A stretch of DNA of 64,000 nucleotides from Edaphobacillus lindanitolerans (lineage in GTDB: Bacteria > Bacillota > Bacilli > Bacillales_A > Planococcaceae): the NCBI RefSeq assembly GCF_900156305.1, contig NZ_FTPL01000004.1:124001-188000 (forward strand), read 5' to 3'. A model generated the notes under the pieces. It ran no database searches, was not told where the DNA came from, and saw only the letters and a program-made list of their open reading frames with translations. This document shows positions 21,637-32,285 of the stretch, one piece after another. The stretch's first letter is position 1. Each line of letters opens with the position of its first letter. The translations under genes were made by a program, and so were the position numbers.

Positions 21637-21708
21637 GCCCTCGTGGTGCAACGGATAGCACGTAAGATTCCGGTTCTTAAGATGTGGGTTCGATTCCTGC
21701 CGAGGGCG
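21637..21708 (+). tRNA. tRNA-Arg (CCG anticodon)
   Basis: 72 nt. The acceptor arms GCCCTCG (21637-21643) and CGAGGGC (21701-21707) pair perfectly with discriminator G. The anticodon arm TAAGA-TTCCGGT-TCTTA gives anticodon CCG, reading CGG. The T loop has GTGGG-TTCGATT-CCTGC. No CCA is encoded. It is followed by a terminator. Confidence 0.95.
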
Positions 21709-21715
21709 CTGACGC

Positions 21716-21757
21716 AAACCGTCATTGAGCGATTGATTTCGCTTGATGGCGGTTTTT
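21716..21757 (+). terminator. Intrinsic terminator after tRNA-Arg
   Basis: AAACCGTCA...TGATGGCGGTTT with an inner GAGCG/CGCTT pairing, then TTTTTT. Confidence 0.75.
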
Positions 21758-21926
21758 TGTATTCGTCCGGTCCTGCAGCCGGTCCTCCCGTTTAATCATT
21801 TCTCTTTCTGCGGGAACTTTTCCTGCATTGGTCCGTAGGAATGCTTAGGATTGTTTTGTGATAAGTTGGTTCAGGGTATGGGTCACTATGACAAAACCGA
21901 AACGCTGACCGAGAGGGGAAGAGACT

Positions 21927-22505
21927 ATGAAAAGAATGTTCGGGCCGATTGCGATCATCATCGGGATCCTCGTGATCCTGGCCGTGATGCTCGTGCCGAA
22001 GTACAATACGCTGGTGGGCCTTGAAGAAGACGTGGACAAATCTTACAGCCAGATCGAGAACCAGCTGCAGCGCAGGATGGACCTGATCCCGAATCTGGTC
22101 GAGTCGGTGAAGGGCTTCGCCAAGCATGAGGAGAAGGTGCTCGGGGATATCGCGGATGCCCGCTCACGGCTTGCCGGTGCGAATACACCGGAAGAGCAGG
22201 CGACGGCCAATGATGAACTGAGCGGTGCGCTCAGCCGATTGCTCGTCGTCGTGGAGAATTATCCGGAACTGAAGGCCGACGCCAATTTCCGGCAGCTGAT
22301 GGATGAGCTCGCCGGGACCGAAAACCGTATCGGTGTCGCCCGGATGGACTACAATGACACGGTATCGGAATACAACCGCAATGTCCGCCGCTTCCCGGGC
22401 AGCCTCGTCGCCGGCATTTTCGGATTCGATGAGAAGGAATATTTCAAGGCGGCGGCCGGTGCCCAGGAAGCACCGAAGGTCGACTTTGGGGAGTTTGGTG
22501 ACTGA
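21927..22505 (+). CDS. lemA: LemA family membrane protein
   Basis: 192 residues: one N-terminal membrane anchor (about 6-24) and a helical coiled domain outside the membrane (KYNTLVGLEEDVDKSYSQIE onward), the LemA signature QRRMDLIPNLVESVKGF at about 49-65. The function is unclear; the family often pairs with TPM-domain proteins, as here. The start follows GAGAGGGGAAGAG. The stop overlaps the next start (TGATG), so the two genes are translationally coupled and their products may form a complex (inference). Confidence 0.93.
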   Translation: MKRMFGPIAIIIGILVILAVMLVPKYNTLVGLEEDVDKSYSQIENQLQRRMDLIPNLVESVKGFAKHEEKVLGDIADARSRLAGANTPEEQATANDELSGALSRLLVVVENYPELKADANFRQLMDELAGTENRIGVARMDYNDTVSEYNRNVRRFPGSLVAGIFGFDEKEYFKAAAGAQEAPKVDFGEFGD

Positions 22506-23320
22506 TGAAACGGCTGTGCAGGGCCATACTGCTCGTCCTGCTGATGCTCGCTCCGACGGCCGTTCAGGCGGCTGAACCGGACATCCCGGATCTGGTCGGC
22601 CATGATTATATCCAGGACCGTGCCGGAATCCTGAGTGCCGAACAGAAAGCGGAGCTTGAACAGCTCGCCTCCGGGCTCGACCAGGGAACAGGCGCCCAGT
22701 TCATCGTCCTCACGGTACCGTCTGCAATTGAGGTCCCCGAGGAATATGCCGTCCAGGCCCTCAGAAAGTACAAAGCGGGTCAGGAAGGCGAGAATAACGG
22801 CGTGCTGCTGCTCGTGTCGACAGAACCGAACAGCAGCGGCAAACGTGCCTTCGAGGTGTCCGTCGGTTACGGACTGGAGGGCGCGCTGCCGGACGGCAAG
22901 GTCGGCAGGATCATTGATGAATACGGAATGCCGCATTTGACGCAGGGAAGTCCGGATGAGGCCATCGTGGCCGTCTACACAACCCTCTACAACGAAATCG
23001 CCAAAGAGTACAACTGGGACGGAACGGTTGATCAGCCGGCTGCACCCGACGGTGGCAGTGATGGAGGCTGGCCGTTCGGCCCGTTCGTCACGATCATCAT
23101 CCTCTATATCCTCTTCAAAGTCTTCTTCGGAGGGGGCGGAGGCGGAGGTGGCGGTGGAGGCCCTCGCGGCCGTCGCCGCGGGCCGGTCGTCTTCTTCCCG
23201 GGTTCCTTCGGCGGAGGCGGAGGAGGATTCGGTGGAGGCGGAGGATTCGGAGGCGGAGGCGGCGGCTTCACCGGCGGAGGCGGATCCGGAGGCGGCGGCG
23301 GAGCCGGCCGCGGCTGGTGA
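22505..23320 (+). CDS. TPM-domain protein with Gly-rich tail
   Basis: 271 residues. An N-terminal signal peptide (1-22, ending VQA-A), a TPM domain (about 37-160, with QDRAGILSAEQKAELEQL and VSVGYGLEGALPDGKVGRI), a Gly/Ser linker, a membrane segment (about 186-201, FVTIIILYILFKVFF), then about 65 residues of nearly pure glycine with phenylalanine and arginine (GGGFGGGGG repeats). Similar proteins (YgcG/BA-type) are found beside lemA in many bacteria, with unknown roles at the envelope. The gene overlaps lemA by one base. Confidence 0.88.
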   Translation: MKRLCRAILLVLLMLAPTAVQAAEPDIPDLVGHDYIQDRAGILSAEQKAELEQLASGLDQGTGAQFIVLTVPSAIEVPEEYAVQALRKYKAGQEGENNGVLLLVSTEPNSSGKRAFEVSVGYGLEGALPDGKVGRIIDEYGMPHLTQGSPDEAIVAVYTTLYNEIAKEYNWDGTVDQPAAPDGGSDGGWPFGPFVTIIILYILFKVFFGGGGGGGGGGGPRGRRRGPVVFFPGSFGGGGGGFGGGGGFGGGGGGFTGGGGSGGGGGAGRGW

Positions 23321-23358
23321 TCCGGTTCCCGTCCGCAGCACCTGAAAGGAATGACAGG

Positions 23359-23589
23359 ATGAACGTCAAACTCTATGTACGGGAAGATTGTCCGCTCTGT
23401 GAGGAGGCGCTGCTGAACCTGCGCCTCGTCTCGGAAGATCTCCCGGTTGAAGCGGAAATCATCGATATTGAATCGGATGACCGGCTTCATGAAAAATATA
23501 TGCTGATGATCCCGGTGCTGGAGAAGGACGGAGAAGTCCTTCTCTACGGCAACATCGGCTATGCGGATCTGATGGACGCGCTCTCGTAG
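23359..23589 (+). CDS. Glutaredoxin-like thioredoxin-fold protein
   Basis: 76 residues of the DUF836/glutaredoxin-like type. An N-terminal strand leads into CPLC at about 11-14, and the usual cis-proline is in MIPVLE near 49-54. It is likely a small cytosolic thiol-disulfide protein; its partner is unknown. I start at ATG 23359, which follows GAAAGGA and fits the fold. The frame is open back to 23317 in the preceding gene, but that extension has no family match. Its last codons lie in a terminator hairpin. Confidence 0.85.
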   Translation: MNVKLYVREDCPLCEEALLNLRLVSEDLPVEAEIIDIESDDRLHEKYMLMIPVLEKDGEVLLYGNIGYADLMDALS

Positions 23590-23602
23590 CGTGTCCTTTT
23601 TT
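23575..23602 (+). terminator. Intrinsic terminator overlapping the glutaredoxin-like stop codon
   Basis: GACGCGC (23575-23581) pairs with GCGTGTC (23589-23595), with a 7-base loop and then C-TTTTTT. Confidence 0.75.
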
Positions 23603-23678
23603 CATGCGGATTTTCAGGCGTATCGGGGCATACTTCTGAATTGGGGTGTGCGACTGATCGCGTTTGGGCATCCGTTGT

Positions 23679-23707
23679 TTGATTTTCCCCGTCCGGTAGA
23701 ATACAAT
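23679..23707 (+). promoter_or_regulatory. Sigma-A promoter of the cggR-gapA operon
   Basis: TTGATT (23679-23684), 17 bp, TACAAT (23702-23707), directly upstream of the CggR operator. Confidence 0.75.
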
Positions 23708-23716
23708 AGCAGTAAG

Positions 23717-23752
23717 CGGGACTGAATTTTTATATGCGGGACGAATTATGTC
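23717..23752 (+). promoter_or_regulatory. CggR operator
   Basis: Two direct CGGGAC repeats (23717-23722 and 23737-23742) spaced 20 bp, in the frame CGGGAC-N6-TTTA-N4-CGGGAC-N6-TGTC. This follows the B. subtilis CggR operator pattern CGGGAC-N6-TGTC-N4-CGGGAC-N6-TGTC, with the first TGTC replaced. It begins about 10 bp after the -10, so bound CggR would block elongation. Confidence 0.85.
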
Positions 23753-23776
23753 CCGGACACTGAGGAGGGAAGGCGG

Positions 23777-24832
23777 ATGGATGAACTGACCGCTGCCCAG
23801 CGGCGCCTGCTTCCGGAGATCACGTCGATGCTTGAATCCCGTTATCGTGTGTTGAACTCGATCCGGAGAGAAGGGCCGGTCGGAAGACGGGCGCTCACCG
23901 CCCTGCTCGGCATGACCGAGCGCGAGATCCGGGCAGAGTGCGAGGTGCTCCGCAGCCAGGGGCTGATCCGTTCGGAAGCGTCCGGGATGGAGGTGACGGA
24001 AGACGGGGCGGATGTTCTGCAACTTCTCCGTCCGATGCTGAGGGAATGGACGGGACTGGAAGATCTGGGGATTGAACTGGCCGCAGTCCTGGGTATACAG
24101 GAAGTAAAGATCGTGCCTTCCTCGGGCGGAACGGATGAAGAGCGGATCAAGGACAGGATTGCCCGCGAGGCGGCTGAACTTCTCGGCGAACGGCTCCCGT
24201 CCGGTGCCACGGTCGCCGTCACGGGCGGCAGTACGGTCGCCCGCATCGCCGACTATGCGGATCTCTGCTGCAAAGGGAAAAATGCACGGTTCATCGCGGC
24301 AAGGGGCGGGACGTCCGGCGAAGCCCGGACCCAGGCCAATATGATTGCCGCCGCGTTGGCCGCAGGTTCGGACGGAGAATGGACGGCGTTCCATCTGCCC
24401 GAGTCACTCGGAGAAGCGTCTTACCGGACATTGCTCGAGGAACCGTATGTCAGGGAAGCCCTCCGGCTTTACGGAGAAGCGGATTGTGTAATCCACGGCA
24501 TCGGCAATGCAGTTGAAATTGCCGGGCGGAGAGGCGCAGGCCCGGATGAACTGTCGGACCTGGCCGGAAAAGGGGCCGTGGCCGAGGCGTTCGGATATTA
24601 CCTCGATGCTTCCGGCAATGAAGTCGGCAGCATCCGGACGATCGGGATCGGGCGCGACCAGCTCGGCCGTGTGCAACTGCCGGTGGCGGTGACGGGCGGC
24701 AAGGACAAGGCGGCCGCCATTCTCGCTTACATGAAGCAGGCACCGCCCGCCACGGTGCTCGTGACGGATGAAGCGGCCGCCGAAGAGATGATCCGGCTGC
24801 ACGGACCCCTTCATGAACGAAATGATGGATGA
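23777..24832 (+). CDS. cggR: Central glycolytic genes regulator
   Basis: A 351-residue SorC/DeoR-type repressor. The N-terminal winged helix-turn-helix (about 20-75, GRRALTALLGMTEREIRAE) is followed by a sugar-phosphate-binding domain with VTGGSTVARIAD at about 153-164 and ARGGTSGEARTQAN near 175-188. In B. subtilis it represses the gapA operon until fructose-1,6-bisphosphate accumulates. It is the first gene of that operon here too, behind its own operator. The start follows GAGGAGGGAAGGCGG. Confidence 0.96.
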   Translation: MDELTAAQRRLLPEITSMLESRYRVLNSIRREGPVGRRALTALLGMTEREIRAECEVLRSQGLIRSEASGMEVTEDGADVLQLLRPMLREWTGLEDLGIELAAVLGIQEVKIVPSSGGTDEERIKDRIAREAAELLGERLPSGATVAVTGGSTVARIADYADLCCKGKNARFIAARGGTSGEARTQANMIAAALAAGSDGEWTAFHLPESLGEASYRTLLEEPYVREALRLYGEADCVIHGIGNAVEIAGRRGAGPDELSDLAGKGAVAEAFGYYLDASGNEVGSIRTIGIGRDQLGRVQLPVAVTGGKDKAAAILAYMKQAPPATVLVTDEAAAEEMIRLHGPLHERNDG

Positions 24833-24898
24833 ACATAAGGAAATTCTTTTGACGGAAACAAGGATTTGGACAATAAGAAAACCCGGGAGGAATATAAC

Positions 24899-25906
24899 AT
24901 GGCAATGAAAGTGGCAATCAACGGTTTTGGACGGATCGGGCGGGTCGTCTTCCGCCAGGCTTGGGACAACCCGGAACTGGATATCGTCGCAGTGAACGAC
25001 CTGACGGACTCTGCGATGCTCGCACATCTGCTGAAATACGACTCCGTACACGGCACATTCGGGCCGGAAGTCACCCACGACGAGGAGAACATCATTGTCG
25101 ACGGGAAGAAGATCCGTGTGTTCGCTGAAAAAGATCCGTCCGAACTGCCTTGGGGAGATCTCGGAATCGATGTTGTCCTGGAATCGACCGGTGTCTTCCG
25201 TTCAAAAGAGAAAGCCGGACTTCATCTGAAAGCGGGCGCCAAGAAAGTCCTGCTTTCCGCTCCGGGCAAAGGCGACATCAAGACGCTCGTCATGGGCATC
25301 AACGAAAATGACTACGATCCACAGGCGGACGATGTCGTCTCGAACGCTTCCTGCACGACCAACTGCCTGGCGCCGATCGCAAAGGTGCTCGAGGAGAAAT
25401 TCGGCGTTCGAAAGGGCCTCATGACGACCGTCCATTCCTATACGAACGACCAGCGCATCCTCGATCTGCCGCATGAAGACTATCGCCGGGCACGCGCGGC
25501 CGCCCAGTCGATGATTCCGACAACGACGGGCGCGGCGACGGCCGTCACAAAAGTCCTGCCTTCCCTGAAAGGCAAGCTGGACGGCATGGCCGTGCGTGTA
25601 CCGACACCGAACGTATCACTCGTCGACCTGGTTGCGGAGCTTGAGAAGCCGGCAACGGTCGAAGAAGTGAATGCGGCACTGAAGGAAGCGGCGGAAGGGG
25701 ATCTGAAGGGACTGCTCTTCGTATCGGATCTCCCGCTCGTCTCCAGGGACTACAACGGCAATACGGCTTCTTCCACGGTGGATGCCCTGTCGACGATGAC
25801 GATCGGGGAGAACCTCGTGAAAGTCATCAGCTGGTATGACAACGAAAGCGGATATTCCGCCCGCTGCATCGACTTGCTCCTTCATATGCAACGCGCAGGA
25901 ATCTGA
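24899..25906 (+). CDS. gapA: Glyceraldehyde-3-phosphate dehydrogenase
   Basis: The glycolytic NAD-dependent enzyme, 335 residues. The Rossmann GFGRIGR is at 9-15, and the catalytic Cys152 lies in SCTTNCLAP with the His partner in VHSYT about 27 residues on. The start is ATG 24899 behind GGGAGG, which gives the family N-terminus [12 protein letters not shown]; the earlier in-frame ATG at 24866 would add 11 unlikely residues. It follows cggR by 66 bp. A hairpin lies between gapA and pgk. Confidence 0.98.
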   Translation: MAMKVAINGFGRIGRVVFRQAWDNPELDIVAVNDLTDSAMLAHLLKYDSVHGTFGPEVTHDEENIIVDGKKIRVFAEKDPSELPWGDLGIDVVLESTGVFRSKEKAGLHLKAGAKKVLLSAPGKGDIKTLVMGINENDYDPQADDVVSNASCTTNCLAPIAKVLEEKFGVRKGLMTTVHSYTNDQRILDLPHEDYRRARAAAQSMIPTTTGAATAVTKVLPSLKGKLDGMAVRVPTPNVSLVDLVAELEKPATVEEVNAALKEAAEGDLKGLLFVSDLPLVSRDYNGNTASSTVDALSTMTIGENLVKVISWYDNESGYSARCIDLLLHMQRAGI

Positions 25907-25948
25907 TAGCCTTCCCATGCGGAAACCTCTATAATGGAATGGGACAAA

Positions 25949-25974
25949 GGAACGGGACTGTCCCGTTCCTTTTA
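25949..25974 (+). terminator. Hairpin between gapA and pgk, possible partial terminator
   Basis: GGAACGGGA paired with TCCCGTTCC around a 3-base loop, followed by TTTTATT. It could give the higher gapA than pgk message level known in Bacillus. A TATAAT at 25931-25936 just upstream may be a -10 of a separate pgk promoter. Confidence 0.6.
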
Positions 25975-26053
25975 TTAGTTTGATAGAATTGCGGGACTTC
26001 AGTGCAGACGCCGCTTGCGGTGCGTGCTGCGGTCCCCTACGGGAGGTCTTTTC

Positions 26054-27238
26054 ATGATCCGGAAAAAATCGATCAACGATCTGGACGTCCGCGGCAAGCG
26101 CGTGTTCTGCCGTGTGGACTTCAACGTGCCCCAGGAAGACGGCAACATTACGGATGACACCCGAATCCGTGCAGCCCTGCCGACCATCCGGCAGCTGTCC
26201 GGGGACGGGGCGAAAGTCATTCTCGCGAGCCATCTCGGACGGCCGAAAGGCAAAGTGAATGAAGACATGCGGATGACAGCAGTGGGCGGACGGCTTTCCG
26301 AACTGCTCGGCCGCGAAGTCATGACGCTCCGCGAATCCGTCGGACCGGAGGCCGAGAAGGCGGTTTCCGGGATGAAGGAAGGCGACGTGATCCTGCTTGA
26401 AAACGTTCGTTTCCATGAAGGGGAAGAAAAGAACGATCCGGAACTTGCCAAGCAGTTCGCATCGCTGGCCGATCTGTACGTGAATGATGCATTCGGTGCG
26501 GCCCACCGGGCACATGCATCGACTGCGGGCATCGCGGAACATCTGCCGGCAGTATCCGGTCTGCTGATGGAGAAGGAGCTCGATGTGCTCGGAAAGGCAC
26601 TTGCCGATCCGGAACGCCCGTTCACCGCAATCATCGGCGGGGCGAAGGTAAAGGATAAGATCGGCGTGATCGACTACCTGCTCGAAAAAGTCGATCACCT
26701 GCTCCTTGGCGGCGGACTTTCCTACACGTTCTCCAAGGCTCAGGGCTTCGATACCGGGAATTCGCTCGTAGAAGAAGACAAGGTCGATCTGGCCCGGTCG
26801 TTCATCGAAAAGGCGAAGGAGAAAGGCGTCGAGCTCCATCTGCCGGTGGATGCCGTCGTGGCCTCCGAGTTCAGCGCGGATGCAGAGACGAAGGTCGTCT
26901 CCATCGAGTCGATTCCATCCGGCTGGATGGGGCTGGATATCGGACCGGAAACTGCGGAAGAATACGCAGACGTGATCCGCAAATCCAAGTCGGTCCTCTG
27001 GAACGGGCCGATGGGCGTCTTTGAAATGGACGCATTCGCGGACGGGACGCGGAAAGTCGCAGAAGCGGCCGCCGGGACGGAAGGCTATACGATCATCGGC
27101 GGCGGCGACTCGGCTGCAGCCGTCGAGAAGTTCGGCCTGGCCGGCCGGATGGACCATATCTCGACGGGCGGCGGAGCTTCCCTCGAGTTCATGGAGGGCA
27201 AGGACCTGCCGGGCGTATCCGCGCTCAACGATAAGTGA
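26054..27238 (+). CDS. pgk: Phosphoglycerate kinase
   Basis: 394 residues. It transfers the acyl-phosphate of 1,3-bisphosphoglycerate to ADP. The signature [11 protein letters not shown] is at about 18-28, SHLGRPKG near 60-67, and the nucleotide loop [13 protein letters not shown] near 350-362. ATG 26054 follows GGGAGG; the frame is open back to 26015 without a better start. tpiA begins 14 bp after its stop, so the genes are one operon. Confidence 0.98.
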   Translation: MIRKKSINDLDVRGKRVFCRVDFNVPQEDGNITDDTRIRAALPTIRQLSGDGAKVILASHLGRPKGKVNEDMRMTAVGGRLSELLGREVMTLRESVGPEAEKAVSGMKEGDVILLENVRFHEGEEKNDPELAKQFASLADLYVNDAFGAAHRAHASTAGIAEHLPAVSGLLMEKELDVLGKALADPERPFTAIIGGAKVKDKIGVIDYLLEKVDHLLLGGGLSYTFSKAQGFDTGNSLVEEDKVDLARSFIEKAKEKGVELHLPVDAVVASEFSADAETKVVSIESIPSGWMGLDIGPETAEEYADVIRKSKSVLWNGPMGVFEMDAFADGTRKVAEAAAGTEGYTIIGGGDSAAAVEKFGLAGRMDHISTGGGASLEFMEGKDLPGVSALNDK

Positions 27239-27252
27239 TGGAGGGATTCACA

Positions 27253-28006
27253 GTGCGAAAACCGATCATTGCAGGGAATTGGAAGATGCACAAAACACTG
27301 GGCGAGGCAGAATCGTTCTACTCGGACGTACAGGGCAGGATCCCGGATCCGGCGAAAGTCGAGACGGTGATCTGCGCCCCGTTTCCGTTCCTGTACCGGC
27401 TCGTCCAGCTTTCCGAAGGCATGGCGCCTTCGGTCGGTGCCCAGAACATGCATGAGGAAGAGTCCGGCGCCTTCACCGGCGAAGTGAGCCCGGTCCAGCT
27501 GAAAGACCTCGGCGTCCGGTATGTCATCATCGGCCATTCGGAGCGCCGGGAATATTTCAATGAAACCGACGACTCCGTCAACCGCAAGCTGAAATCCGCT
27601 CTCGGCCACGGGCTGACGCCGATCGTCTGTGTCGGCGAGACGCTCGGTGAACGGGAAGAGGGCCGGACGGAGGCGAAAGTTTCCGGACAGGTGAAGGCTG
27701 CCTACGCGGAGATTTCTCCGTCAGAGGCAGCCGGGACCGTCGTCGCCTACGAACCGATCTGGGCGATCGGAACAGGCAAGACGGCCACGGCGGAAGAGGC
27801 CGGCGATGTGTGCCGTTCCATCCGGGAAACCCTCTCGGAACTGTACGGAGGAGAGATCGCCGAAAAGATCCGCATCCAGTACGGCGGCAGCGTCAAGCCG
27901 GACAATATCGGCGAGCTTCTCGCCCAGCCGGATATCGACGGGGCGCTTGTAGGCGGGGCAAGCCTTGAACCGGAATCGTTCCTCCGCCTTGCGGAGGTGG
28001 CTTCGA

Positions 28007-28014
<8 letters not shown>
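27253..28014 (+). CDS. tpiA: Triose-phosphate isomerase
   Basis: A 253-residue (beta/alpha)8 enzyme. Lys in NWKMHK (about 8-13), His in IIGHSERR (about 94-101), the catalytic Glu in [11 protein letters not shown] (about 164-174) and the flexible lid are all present. I choose GTG 27253, 7 bp after GGAGGG, giving [11 protein letters not shown] as in B. subtilis. The ATG at 27238 precedes the ribosome binding site. Its stop overlaps the gpmI start by 8 bp. Confidence 0.97.
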
Positions 28015-30858
<2,844 letters not shown>

Positions 30859-30892
30859 TTGCCGGCCCGCTTGCGGCACCGGGAATAAAGTT

Positions 30893-30923
30893 CGCCGGGG
30901 GTGTTGTACCCCCGGCGTTGCTT
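30893..30923 (+). terminator. Strong stem-loop after eno, weak T-tract
   Basis: The 10-bp perfect stem CGCCGGGGGT/ACCCCCGGCG has a 5-base loop, followed by TTGCTTTGC in place of a clean T-run. It could terminate or stabilise the 3' end of the glycolytic mRNA. Confidence 0.55.
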
Positions 30924-30932
30924 TGCTAAAAT
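30904..30932 (+). promoter_or_regulatory. Candidate secG promoter nested in the eno stem-loop
   Basis: TTGTAC (30904-30909), exactly 17 bp, TAAAAT (30927-30932). The -35 lies in the loop and right arm of the eno hairpin. Confidence 0.4.
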
Positions 30933-30970
30933 ATAGATAGTAGAGTACATCCGTTTCAGGAGGTGGAAAA

Positions 30971-31198
30971 ATGCATACACTGCTTATGACGCTGCTGCTG
31001 ATCGTGTCGGTCGCACTGATCGTGGTCGTCCTCCTGCAATCCGGGAAAAGCGCAGGCCTTTCAGGAGCCATCTCCGGCGGAGCCGAACAGCTCTTCGGCA
31101 AGCAGAAAGCACGCGGGCTCGACCTCGTATTCCAGCGTGTGACAATCGTTCTGTCAATCCTTTTCTTTGTCCTGGCTATCGCCGTGACGAAGATCTGA
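30971..31198 (+). CDS. secG: Preprotein translocase subunit SecG
   Basis: 75 residues with two membrane helices (about 3-22 and 53-73) joined by a glycine-rich loop ([20 protein letters not shown]). It stimulates the SecYEA channel. ATG 30971 follows CAGGAGGTGG. It is followed by a strong terminator, so it is probably transcribed alone or by read-through from eno. Confidence 0.95.
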   Translation: MHTLLMTLLLIVSVALIVVVLLQSGKSAGLSGAISGGAEQLFGKQKARGLDLVFQRVTIVLSILFFVLAIAVTKI

Positions 31199-31210
31199 AT
31201 ACACCGAGAC

Positions 31211-31242
31211 CGCCCGGCCGCCTGTGCGGCCGGGCGTTTTTT
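31211..31242 (+). terminator. Intrinsic terminator after secG
   Basis: The 11-bp perfect stem CGCCCGGCCGC with its complement, a 4-base loop and TTTTTT. Confidence 0.95.
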
Positions 31243-31494
31243 ACGGATCCGGACGGGGAGACGGGCGAGGAACCGGCGGGACAGGCCTTGGACGGGCCGC
31301 CAAGCAAGCGGCAAGTGGGTCGCATTCGGGTCTGGGTGAGTCGCACTTCATGTCGTACGGGGCTTTGTGCATTCGCGGGATGCGTTCCCGGCTTCTCCGG
31401 TTTACATAGATTTGCATCGTCCCTGGTTTCGCCTGCCGACCCGTTTGGCTTTTCCGGCTTCCGGGGAAGCTGATAAGAATAGGAGGCGATCAAT

Positions 31495-32250
31495 TTGAAA
31501 AAGATAAAAGTGGCTCCTCCGCAACCATTTTTCTTCAAACACGGCAAAAGGGCAGTGCTCCTGCTGCACGGTTTCCGAGGAAATTCTGCCGATGTGCGGA
31601 TGCTCGGGCGTTTTCTTGAGAAACATGACTATACGTGCTATGCTCCGCATTACTCCGGACATGGGACAGATCCCGAGAAACTGCTGGAAACCGGCCCTTC
31701 TGATTGGTGGAAAGACGCTGTTTCTGCATACAATCGGCTCAAAGAGGAAGGGTATCAGGAGATTGCGGTGATCGGACTGTCACTCGGCGGTGTGTTCACG
31801 CTTAAATTAGGGTATAGCTATCCAGTGAAAGGGCTCGTCTCGATGTGTGCGCCGATGTCCATGAAAACGACAGACATCATGTTTGAAGGCGTCCTCCAAT
31901 ATGCGGAGGAATACAAGCGCTACCAAGGAAAAGAGCCCGAAGAAATCCGGGAAGAAACGGAACGCATCCGTGAAGCCGGGATGGACTCGCTTCCTGACCT
32001 GCGGGATTTCGTCCTGGACGTCCGGGACCACGTGGACGAAGTGTATGCACCCATCCTCGTCGTCCAGGGGGAATTGGACGATGTGATCGACCCGGCATCG
32101 GCAGATTACATTTACGAAGAAGTTCAGTCTCCGCAGAAGAAACTGAACATCTATCCGGAATCCGGACATGTCATTACGCTCGGACCCGAAAAAGAACAGC
32201 TGCATGAGGATATACTGGCATTTCTCGAATCACTTGATTGGAACGACTGA
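31495..32250 (+). CDS. est: Carboxylesterase Est (alpha/beta hydrolase)
   Basis: A 251-residue monoacylglycerol-lipase-like esterase. The oxyanion loop LLHGFRGN is at 24-31, the nucleophile Ser96 in GLSLGG, the Asp in GELDDVIDP near 195, and the His in SGHVI near 224. It is closely similar in layout to Bacillus/Geobacillus Est (YvaK), which lies next to rnr in those genomes too. The start is TTG 31495 behind AGGAGG; no ATG fits. rnr begins 35 bp after its stop. Confidence 0.95.
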   Translation: MKKIKVAPPQPFFFKHGKRAVLLLHGFRGNSADVRMLGRFLEKHDYTCYAPHYSGHGTDPEKLLETGPSDWWKDAVSAYNRLKEEGYQEIAVIGLSLGGVFTLKLGYSYPVKGLVSMCAPMSMKTTDIMFEGVLQYAEEYKRYQGKEPEEIREETERIREAGMDSLPDLRDFVLDVRDHVDEVYAPILVVQGELDDVIDPASADYIYEEVQSPQKKLNIYPESGHVITLGPEKEQLHEDILAFLESLDWND

Positions 32251-32285
32251 CTCCCGGCGTCCAGAAGCCGGATGGAGGGGATTAT

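Noticed and set aside
31243-31494. Possible third, decayed repeat array between secG and est
   Set aside because: A few similar words (GTCGCATTCGGG, GAGTCGCACTTC) occur, but I could not establish a period.
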